This document shows positions 6,881 to 13,257 of a stretch of DNA of 19,117 nt, in pieces. The stretch comes from Candidatus Zhuqueibacterota bacterium (GTDB lineage Bacteria > BS750m-G25), in the NCBI GenBank assembly GCA_016783505.1, contig JADHWK010000042.1:1-19117 (forward strand), read 5' to 3'. Numbering within the stretch: position 1 is the stretch's first letter; each line of letters starts with the position of its first letter. A program made the position numbers and the translations under genes. The notes beneath the pieces were generated by a model. It searched no databases. It saw only the letters and a list, made by a program, of their open reading frames with translations, and was not told where the DNA came from.

Positions 6881-8566
6881 TTACAACTTAGCTGAACGCA
6901 TAATAGCAATAATCAGCCACAAGCCCAAAACCGCTGCTATCAGATACCCCACAATCCCGATAGCCGGGAAACCAAATACTAACGGCCCTTTGTCCAGTTG
7001 AACAATCAAGGATGAACCAATAATCAGCGCCGCGATGATCATACTAAACGACAGGCGATTGCTGGATTTATCCAATTCTGAAATGAGGTGGTCCAGACCG
7101 CGATGTTCAAACTTAATGCTTAATTCGCCTTTCTTAATCTTGGTTATAATTGCCCGAATTTCCAGCGGCAAAATCTTAAACAGGCGGTTAAACTCGTCGA
7201 GAGTGCTGGCATAGTCTTTTAGATACCTTCGGGGATCCAACTTGCGAACCATTATTTCTTGAACATAAGGTTTAGCCAGGGAGATCATATCAAAATCAGG
7301 ATCAAGTTCGCGACCAATTCCTTCTTCAGTCGCTAGAGCCTTACCCATCAGGGTCAAATCAGAGGGTATTTTAATGCGATGCCTTCTGACAATTTCCATA
7401 GCCTCATTAATTACTATGCCAATGTTAATTTGATTGAGGGGAACCTGATAATAGCGATCTAGAAAATCCAGTATATCACGCCGCAATGCTCTGACATCCG
7501 AGACATCTTCTATAATGCCGATATGCCTGAAGGCACTGATTATCCTATCAGCATCCTTGTGCACGATTCCAGAAAGAAGATTGCCCACTTCTTCCCTCAT
7601 CTCATCATCCAGTCGTCCCATCATGCCATAATCCAGGGGAGCAATGACGTTATTTTCCAGCACAAAAATGTTGCCTGGATGGGGATCGGCATGAAAGAAG
7701 CCGTGCTCAAAGACCTGTTTTAAAATTGCCTGGGCTCCATTAACGGCGATGATCTTCCTGTCCAGTCCTGCCGCCTCTAATTTCTCTATTTCCGAAGCCT
7801 TTATACCATCAATATACTCCATGGTCAAAACACGGTCAGTGGCCAATTCCCAGTAAACTTTAGGAACATAGATGGTATCATCCCCGGCAAAATTTCTGCG
7901 AAAACGATCTATATTACGCCCCTCTTGAATGAAGTCTAATTCCCGCCGAATAGTTTTAGCAAACTCCTCAACGATGGCTACGGGATTGTAAAGTTCGCTT
8001 TCAGGGATGCGCCGTTCAACCAACACTGCCAGGTCAAAAAGAATACTTAAATCAGTTTCGATAACTTTCTGAATATTGGGGCGCTGAATTTTCACCACCA
8101 CCTGCTCACCATTTTCAATGACGGCTCGATGAACCTGCGCAATTGATGCTGCGGCCAACGGTTCTTCCACAAAGGAATCAAATAGCTGTTCCACCGGGGC
8201 GCCCAATTGCGCTTGAATGACCTCTCGTGCTTGCTGAACAGGAAAAGGCGGCACCTCATCCTGGAGCTTTTTAAATTCATTAATAAAATCTTCGGGGATC
8301 AGATCCGGACGAACGCTTAGCATTTGACCCAGCTTAACGAACGTAGGCCCCAATTCTTCAAAGGCCAGCCGTACCCGTTGCGCCCGGGTAACCTTCTCTA
8401 AATCCCTTTCTTTTAACCTGGGAATCACCTTTTTCCCCAGTTTAATGTAGTATTCGATTTTCAACCTATTAATGACATCGTCAAAACCATATTTGACCAG
8501 AATCATCAAAATCTGGCGGTATCTCTTAAGATGGCGATAGGTCTTGGTAAATTTGGTTATTTGCAT
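6881..8566 (-). CDS. AarF/UbiB/ABC1 (ADCK-type) atypical kinase
   Basis: This 561-residue member of the UbiB/COQ8 family carries every family hallmark. These are the KxGQ motif in FVKLGQMLSVRPDLIP (K78, Q81), the Ala-rich nucleotide loop AAASIAQVHRA (138-148) that replaces the Gly-rich loop, the kinase lysine in VVVKIQRP (K159), HADPHPGN (292-299) as catalytic loop, and the metal-binding LDYG (D312). The C terminus has two predicted membrane helices (about 510-525 and 533-556), as in typical UbiB proteins. COQ8/UbiB ATPases help extract or present lipid quinone precursors to their enzymes. Here no quinone genes are nearby, and the neighbours are a phasin and lipid-modifying enzymes, so a lipid-mobilising role is plausible. 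It starts 82 bp after the phasin gene, behind a hairpin. Confidence 0.93.
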   Translation of the reverse strand: MQITKFTKTYRHLKRYRQILMILVKYGFDDVINRLKIEYYIKLGKKVIPRLKERDLEKVTRAQRVRLAFEELGPTFVKLGQMLSVRPDLIPEDFINEFKKLQDEVPPFPVQQAREVIQAQLGAPVEQLFDSFVEEPLAAASIAQVHRAVIENGEQVVVKIQRPNIQKVIETDLSILFDLAVLVERRIPESELYNPVAIVEEFAKTIRRELDFIQEGRNIDRFRRNFAGDDTIYVPKVYWELATDRVLTMEYIDGIKASEIEKLEAAGLDRKIIAVNGAQAILKQVFEHGFFHADPHPGNIFVLENNVIAPLDYGMMGRLDDEMREEVGNLLSGIVHKDADRIISAFRHIGIIEDVSDVRALRRDILDFLDRYYQVPLNQINIGIVINEAMEIVRRHRIKIPSDLTLMGKALATEEGIGRELDPDFDMISLAKPYVQEIMVRKLDPRRYLKDYASTLDEFNRLFKILPLEIRAIITKIKKGELSIKFEHRGLDHLISELDKSSNRLSFSMIIAALIIGSSLIVQLDKGPLVFGFPAIGIVGYLIAAVLGLWLIIAIMRSAKL

Positions 8567-8595
8567 GGCATTGCCTCAAATTTGAAAATTAAATT

Positions 8596-8630
8596 ATCGG
8601 CGCCGGGTGGTTATTAGACCCGACGCCGAT
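8596..8630 (-). terminator. Strong hairpin between phasin and aarF genes
   Basis: The arms 8596-8608 (atcggcgccgggt) and 8618-8630 (acccgacgccgat) form a 13-bp GC-rich stem with one mismatch and a 9-nt loop. On the transcribed minus strand the 3' arm is followed by aatttaattttc, a moderately U-rich tail. The stem begins 19 nt after the phasin stop and ends 30 nt before aarF starts. It may act as a partial terminator or mRNA-stabilising element, so that the structural phasin is made in excess of the kinase. Confidence 0.65.
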
Positions 8631-8648
8631 AGATGGGTGTAACTACCC

Positions 8649-8945
8649 TCACTTTGCCATCTTTTTCGCCAAACCATCGATCTTCTTTTCCAATGCTTCA
8701 AAGTCCTTCTTAGTTGGCAGACCCAGTTTTGCAACTGCCTTCTCGATCTCTGCACTAATTTTGCCCGCCAGCACCTTTTCCGCTTCTTCTGCCTTCTTAA
8801 GGAACTCATCGATGGCTGTAGAGCGTTCTTCCCTGGCTAATTCACCCTTTTTGATAAGTTCATCTACCAGGGCTCCGGCTTTTTCCCTGGTAAGGGTTAC
8901 TGCACCCATGCCCAACAAGACGCCTTTTTTGAGCAGCTCGAACAT
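8649..8945 (-). CDS. Phasin-like polyhydroxyalkanoate/lipid-granule-associated protein
   Basis: This small, highly charged, almost wholly alpha-helical protein of 98 residues has a hydrophobic N terminus (MFELLKKGVLLGMGAVTLTR) followed by Lys/Glu-rich heptads. Near the C terminus it ends LGLPTKKDFEALEKKIDGLA. That ending is the pattern of the PhaI/PhaF-type phasin family, whose members coat polyester or neutral-lipid granules. I choose the ATG at 8943-8945, 7 bp after AGGAGGT; the in-frame GTG at 8952-8954 lies inside that ribosome site and can be excluded. It follows the beta-barrel gene by 18 bp and precedes aarF. Phasin-like genes beside UbiB-family kinase genes are a recurring arrangement. 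No PHA synthase is in view, so the bound hydrophobic body is unknown. Confidence 0.75.
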   Translation of the reverse strand: MFELLKKGVLLGMGAVTLTREKAGALVDELIKKGELAREERSTAIDEFLKKAEEAEKVLAGKISAEIEKAVAKLGLPTKKDFEALEKKIDGLAKKMAK

Positions 8946-8963
8946 AGCAAACACCTCCTTTAC

Positions 8964-10313
8964 TTAAAAACTCACCTTCACTTTTACATAAACCTCATCA
9001 TTTTCCTTCACTCGACTGAACAAGCTTTCCCCCTTGCCTTCGATAAGAAATGCACCGAGGGTCAGTTCAATATTATCCGACGGGCAGTAATCGATCTCTG
9101 GCGCACCCACAAAGCCATAACTATTTTTCACATCATCCCAATCTTCGATACTGATAGCCCCACCGAAGGGCACAATCTTAAGTCCGTCATTGAGAAACTT
9201 TTTCTCGAAACGGAAAACAATATAATCCTTCAACTCATCCCTACCCCTTTCGTGGATGAATCCATGAAGATATTGAGCATTCACGTATAAGCCGTTCTTA
9301 AAGGTGTAGTCACCACCGACGACATATTTGAAGTAAGGCTCGTCATCCAGTGCCGTTGAGGTCTGGGTCGTCATGCCCATGGGTGTAGGGAGGGTGGTGG
9401 ACATAGCCACCCTTTCAGGAATAGTCAGGGCACCCTCGGCCCAGATGCCCACTTTTCCGATGGCCCCAGCCATGTCAGCGCCGACAATCTGCATCCTGGG
9501 AAAGGTGAGGGTTGATGAAACATCCACCGTGCCCAGGGTGTCCACCGGTGTTATGGTTACTGAATTGAATAAAGGCAGGTCGTCCCGTCCATTGAAATAG
9601 CTCAAGGAAACATCATAATTAAGCAGGGTTGTGGCAACTTTAAATCCTGTCATTGAGGATTCGGAAAGTTTTTCTTCGGGCAATATCAAACTGTCCGAAA
9701 TATCTCGGATGATCATGCCTGGCGGAAGGGACATAGGTGCAGAAAAGGCGGCAGCCCAGTCTGGTGGGGGTAAAATCGCTGGTGTGAATACTGGGACAAA
9801 AACGCCCGTCAGCATCGCATTTCCAAGGTAGTAAGTAGCTTTTAGGGAGCTGCTCCCCAACCTCTCCCCGAAGTTGAACAGGTCTTCCAGATCGTCGGGA
9901 TTCAGGTTGTCAGTGGGATTGAGCCTATCGGCCGTTCCCCAGGTAATTCGCTGTCGGCCTATACGAACGTCAAGATTTTCCATAAGGAATCCGTAGATAT
10001 CCACATAAGCTTCCCGAAATTCCAATGCCCATGGGTAGACCTCATCCTTTTCCCGCCGTTGCAGGTCCCATGAAGCTGCTGATTTAGGAAATCCAAATCC
10101 CCGCAACCGGAGTTCACTGTAAAAATGAAGCTTATCCGAGGAATTACCTTCAAACTTTAGACCCAAGCGATTTTCGTTCCAGGTATAGTGTTTGTCGCCT
10201 TGCAAGCGACATCGGTTATCGGTTTCCACGTAACCACCAATCTCTACTTGCGAGAACAGATTTGAAGCAAAAATAACCATCACTATAAGAGAAAGAATCG
10301 TTTTTTTCTGCAT
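8964..10313 (-). CDS. DUF1302-like outer-membrane beta-barrel protein
   Basis: This 449-residue predicted outer-membrane protein has the signal peptide MQKKTILSLIVMVIFASNLF (1-20, cleavage near SQ). It has many alternating amphipathic strands and a C-terminal phenylalanine (VYVKVKVSF), as needed for BAM-dependent insertion. The block RIGRQRITWGTADRLNPTDN (117-136) resembles the G(R/K)Q...WG.(S/A)D.LNP.D region of DUF1302-type proteins, which co-occur with RND/MMPL exporters and lipoprotein-sorting-like proteins. The start is ATG 10311-10313, 7 bp after AAGGAG. The frame is open a further 20 codons, but that extension would bury the signal peptide. It lies 159 bp after the LolA-like gene. Inferred role: outer-membrane exit or acceptor for the lipid carried by the exporter. 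The DUF1302 assignment rests on motif memory. Confidence 0.78.
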   Translation of the reverse strand: MQKKTILSLIVMVIFASNLFSQVEIGGYVETDNRCRLQGDKHYTWNENRLGLKFEGNSSDKLHFYSELRLRGFGFPKSAASWDLQRREKDEVYPWALEFREAYVDIYGFLMENLDVRIGRQRITWGTADRLNPTDNLNPDDLEDLFNFGERLGSSSLKATYYLGNAMLTGVFVPVFTPAILPPPDWAAAFSAPMSLPPGMIIRDISDSLILPEEKLSESSMTGFKVATTLLNYDVSLSYFNGRDDLPLFNSVTITPVDTLGTVDVSSTLTFPRMQIVGADMAGAIGKVGIWAEGALTIPERVAMSTTLPTPMGMTTQTSTALDDEPYFKYVVGGDYTFKNGLYVNAQYLHGFIHERGRDELKDYIVFRFEKKFLNDGLKIVPFGGAISIEDWDDVKNSYGFVGAPEIDYCPSDNIELTLGAFLIEGKGESLFSRVKENDEVYVKVKVSF

Positions 10314-10472
10314 GGTTGTGCTCCTTAGTTTTAGATTTAATCCACCGACAATATTACTCGGCTTAGTTTTCACCCTTTCACCTCGGCACCCCTGCTCCTC
10401 TGCTTGTTAATATTCAAATAAACTTAGATGAATAGAAATTCTTTCTGTCAAAAAGGATTATTCATTGAAGAA
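10314..10472. repeat. Spacer with a dispersed GC-rich repeat and weak promoter-like motif
   Basis: The 159-bp gap contains gcacccctgctcctctgct at 10386-10404. Its reverse complement shares 13 bp with 18001-18013 and 12 bp with the reverse complement of 18130-18141, so it belongs to a dispersed intergenic family. On the minus strand a TTGACA at 10446-10451 is followed 16 bp later by ATCTAA, a weak -10, so an internal promoter for the beta-barrel gene is possible but not convincing. Confidence 0.45.
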
Positions 10473-11219
10473 TCATTTCCTCCGCTTCAAATACCGTTGG
10501 GTGAAGAGCTTATCGGTCAACCCGGTGTCAAATTCCATCTTGTCAACCAACATTTTGGTGCTGTGCTTCTGTTTTACATCCTTCATTTCCATTTCTTCAG
10601 TATACCAATAATTTCCCTGCTTTTTGAGCTTGCGGCGCTCCATTATTTTCCAGAGCCTACCGCCTTTATTGTAATACTCAATTTTGACAGGGTAGAAGTT
10701 GTCCTTTCGCACCCACATTTTCAACTTGCCGTAATCTTTTTTGACATCAGGCTTCGGCGTAAGCTCCAGAAGATAGCACTCTCCGGTGGTTCCCAACAGC
10801 TTCGGATCGTACTCCTCAGCGAACTTGAAGGCGCTCAGGTCATCGTAGGTAAAGTCCGTACCTGCGAATTTGGTATTCTTTACATGCGAAGCAATGCGGC
10901 GCACTTTTTTGAATGCCGGCAGGTAAAGGTACTGGACATCATTGGGAAGCCCCAGAAAAGCGATTCCTTTTTGGTCAGCAGGGGAGAGAAAACGCACCAG
11001 GCGCTTATCGTCACCCTTTTGATACATCTCTGTCTCACGCACCTTTTCCCAGCCGTCTTTGTCAATGAGAATCATTTTGGACAGCATCTTTTGGTCTTTA
11101 GGTGCATTGACCACCGCGTCGGCTTTTTTCAGAATATCCACGGCGGTTAGCTCCTGTGCCTCTACCCCAGCGAAAAGTACCAGGGTGAAGATTGCGGTGA
11201 GTAGGCTAATTCGTCTCAT
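10473..11219 (-). CDS. LolA-like outer-membrane lipoprotein-sorting-type protein
   Basis: This periplasmic protein of 248 residues has the signal peptide MRRISLLTAIFTLVLFAGVEA (1-21). The mature part contains ADAVVNAPKDQKMLSKMILI, then VRFLSPADQKGIAFL, YLYLPAFKKVRRIA and KFAGTDFTYDDLSAF (117-131). These are characteristic of the LolA-like family annotated as outer membrane lipoprotein-sorting protein, which regularly accompanies RND/MMPL exporters and beta-barrel partners. The fold is a half-barrel that holds acyl chains. The motif GTDFTYDD is the family's best marker. Start: ATG 11217-11219, after AGGAG. It is 43 bp downstream of the helical protein gene. In this operon it would shuttle the hydrophobic cargo from the exporter towards the outer membrane; the cargo is unknown. 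Confidence 0.88.
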   Translation of the reverse strand: MRRISLLTAIFTLVLFAGVEAQELTAVDILKKADAVVNAPKDQKMLSKMILIDKDGWEKVRETEMYQKGDDKRLVRFLSPADQKGIAFLGLPNDVQYLYLPAFKKVRRIASHVKNTKFAGTDFTYDDLSAFKFAEEYDPKLLGTTGECYLLELTPKPDVKKDYGKLKMWVRKDNFYPVKIEYYNKGGRLWKIMERRKLKKQGNYWYTEEMEMKDVKQKHSTKMLVDKMEFDTGLTDKLFTQRYLKRRK

Positions 11220-11262
11220 TGTACTATCTCCTATTGTTTTGGGTTAATGAGGGTTCAGTAAA

Positions 11263-11685
11263 CTACCTTATGGTATCCAGATGTTTTTTAACCCGCAGGC
11301 AATGATTTTCAAACAACATAAAATGGGAATCCAGATGCTTTATATTACGGCGTTGCTCCCTACCCGATTCAATCTCCTTTCTGATGTGTTTTACGTCATC
11401 ATAAATGGCACTCAGGTCAGAGAATGCCAGATTTATCCCATCATTAAGTAAGGCCGTTTTCCGTTCATCATCGGCCATTTCTGATGGCATTTTCATAATA
11501 GCAGTCGAGAGCGAAGCCAGATTCCCTTCGATCTCTTTTAAAATCTCCATTGCACTTTTTACATCCTCATTGTCCACCCCCAGACTAATCCAGCTTGAAT
11601 TCTCAAGCTTGATCCGATTGACCAGCTTTTTTGCTCTATATAGGATGTTCTGGAGCTCCTCAATACTTCTTTCTAAATCCTCCAT
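11263..11685 (-). CDS. Hypothetical helical protein, family not recognised
   Basis: This 140-residue protein is predicted to be almost entirely helical, with no signal peptide or membrane segment, so it should be cytoplasmic. It opens MEDLERSIEELQNILYRAKK and continues with acidic and basic heptads, then EMADDERKTALLNDGINLAF and a basic C terminus. I recognise no catalytic motif. The start is ATG 11683-11685 with GAGGAGG upstream. It sits between the radical SAM gene (69 bp) and the LolA-like gene (43 bp), all on one strand, so it is very likely a component of the same system, for example an adaptor, a small helical lipid or acyl carrier-like partner, or a scaffold. The presence of a good ribosome site and the tight context support it as a real gene. 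Confidence 0.7.
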   Translation of the reverse strand: MEDLERSIEELQNILYRAKKLVNRIKLENSSWISLGVDNEDVKSAMEILKEIEGNLASLSTAIMKMPSEMADDERKTALLNDGINLAFSDLSAIYDDVKHIRKEIESGREQRRNIKHLDSHFMLFENHCLRVKKHLDTIR

Positions 11686-11754
11686 CGGGTTTCCTCCTCA
11701 AATGGTTTTTTTCATAACTATATCTGAGTTGGACGAACCGCCTTTAGAAACTGC

Positions 11755-13224
11755 TTAAGCCGCTTCCTTTTTCTCCACCCGTTCCCTCTCCGGTCCAATG
11801 TATTCCTTTTCCCAGATGGGTCGGGTGAGACGGTCTACCTCATCGCCGCAGGCTACCAGTCCCCTGTAATAAGCCGGATCCTTGAGGGCCTCTCCCGCCT
11901 CTCGATCCCCTGGTCTTGCTCCTGCCGCATCAATGATCTCTCGGGCCTCGCGGTGATGATCCTTGGAAATGCAGGGAACAATCTGGTTTCCTACCTCATG
12001 CGCGGGTTTCATATAGCTGTAATCCCGCTGCCACTCCCGGATAGACCGGAAAAAGGGACTTATCAGGACGGTGTTCAGGTCTCCTCCTTCTCTGTAAACC
12101 TGGTAGATATTATCTACTGTGTAAGGATTAAAGGCACAGGGCAGGCAGTTCCCGTTCCAATCAATGTAGAAGTATCCCCCTGAACGACCCGCTGAGATGC
12201 AGCCGTTGGATACCGCCCCACTGTTCCAGAAGTCAGCGATAAACAGGGCTTTCTCCCGTATCAGATGCTGCTCCCGCTGGAACATCCACTTGCGTTGTTC
12301 CGGGGTAACCATTAGATCAAGGGTGTAGCTTCGCCCGATGGGCATGTACTGAAAAATCCAGCCGTAGACGGCCCCCTGCTGCTCAAAATAGAAGTCCAAA
12401 AACTCGTCGCTGAGGACGAACTCGGCGTTGGAGCGCATTGCCGTGATGGAAATCCCGAAGGGGACACCATTATTCCGCAGATTTTCGAACGCTTTGAGAA
12501 TCCGCTTGTGAACACCCTTTCCTCGCCGGGCGTCGGTCTCATTCTCAAGTCCTTCTACTGAGATTGCCGGTGTAATATTACCCACCTCGGCCATCCGTTG
12601 AGCCATTTTCTCATCAATGAGCGTCCCGTTGGTATACATGAGGAAATACTGGTCGCTGTGTTTGGCGGCGACATCAATGAGGTCTTTTCCTTCACTCTCC
12701 CACATAAGCGGCTCTCCCCCGGAAATTACGGTGAAGTGGGAACCCCAAAGTTCTCTCTTCTCCGTCAGGATACGATCCGCTGTTTCGTAGTCCAATTTCT
12801 CCGCATTGGCGGCGCAGCTGGAAGCATAACACCCGATACAGCGGAGATTGCACCGCTTGGTGGGACTGATGAGCAGAAAAAAAGGGACACCGAATCCGTG
12901 GGTCTCCTCGAAGGCTCTTCTCGTAGCATTGTCCTCCAAAAGTACATTGCCCACCAGAACCCTGATAAGGCCTCGGCGAACAGACGGCGAAACCCTCATG
13001 TTTTCCAGAGCCCTATTGATGGAGTGAAGCATGTTCCTGAGCATGTAGTACTTGTCTTCCTGAACCCGTCGGGGTCCGCCGCTGTCGTTTCTTTCGACGA
13101 GGGTGTGATATATTTTCTTCTCCCCCACCTTCAAGGCCAGCCCCCGAAGGGCATCGTTGGCTAAAACGGCGTTAACCAAAGTGAGGAAAGGCATGGCCAG
13201 CATTGATTTTACTGTGGGCAGCAT
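11755..13224 (-). CDS. Radical SAM protein with SPASM-like C-terminal cluster motif
   Basis: This is a 489-residue radical SAM enzyme. The [4Fe-4S] motif CX3CX2C is RCNLRCIGCY (C125, C129, C132), with GGEP at 169-172 and YTNGTL after it. The C-terminal part has C342, the typical YFYIDWNGNCLPC block (C360, C363) and C418, a SPASM/Twitch-like set of ligands for auxiliary clusters. The N-terminal 110 residues are helical and unassigned. SPASM enzymes usually modify peptides, but some radical SAM enzymes join or rearrange lipids. It follows the exporter gene by 33 bp and has GGAGGT before ATG 13222-13224, so it is part of the exporter operon. Its substrate is unknown; a lipid carried by the exporter or a partner peptide are both possible. 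Confidence 0.9.
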   Translation of the reverse strand: MLPTVKSMLAMPFLTLVNAVLANDALRGLALKVGEKKIYHTLVERNDSGGPRRVQEDKYYMLRNMLHSINRALENMRVSPSVRRGLIRVLVGNVLLEDNATRRAFEETHGFGVPFFLLISPTKRCNLRCIGCYASSCAANAEKLDYETADRILTEKRELWGSHFTVISGGEPLMWESEGKDLIDVAAKHSDQYFLMYTNGTLIDEKMAQRMAEVGNITPAISVEGLENETDARRGKGVHKRILKAFENLRNNGVPFGISITAMRSNAEFVLSDEFLDFYFEQQGAVYGWIFQYMPIGRSYTLDLMVTPEQRKWMFQREQHLIREKALFIADFWNSGAVSNGCISAGRSGGYFYIDWNGNCLPCAFNPYTVDNIYQVYREGGDLNTVLISPFFRSIREWQRDYSYMKPAHEVGNQIVPCISKDHHREAREIIDAAGARPGDREAGEALKDPAYYRGLVACGDEVDRLTRPIWEKEYIGPERERVEKKEAA

Positions 13225-13257
13225 GATGGCACCTCCTTTCTGATTAGTTGAAAAATA

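Noticed and set aside
10428-11150. Plus-strand open frame of 240 codons
   Set aside because: It is antisense to the LolA-like gene, which has a signal peptide, ribosome site and family motifs; the plus-strand frame has no family features.
12598-13164. Plus-strand open frame of 188 codons
   Set aside because: It is antisense to the radical SAM gene including its cluster-binding cysteines and has no domain or ribosome site that would support it.
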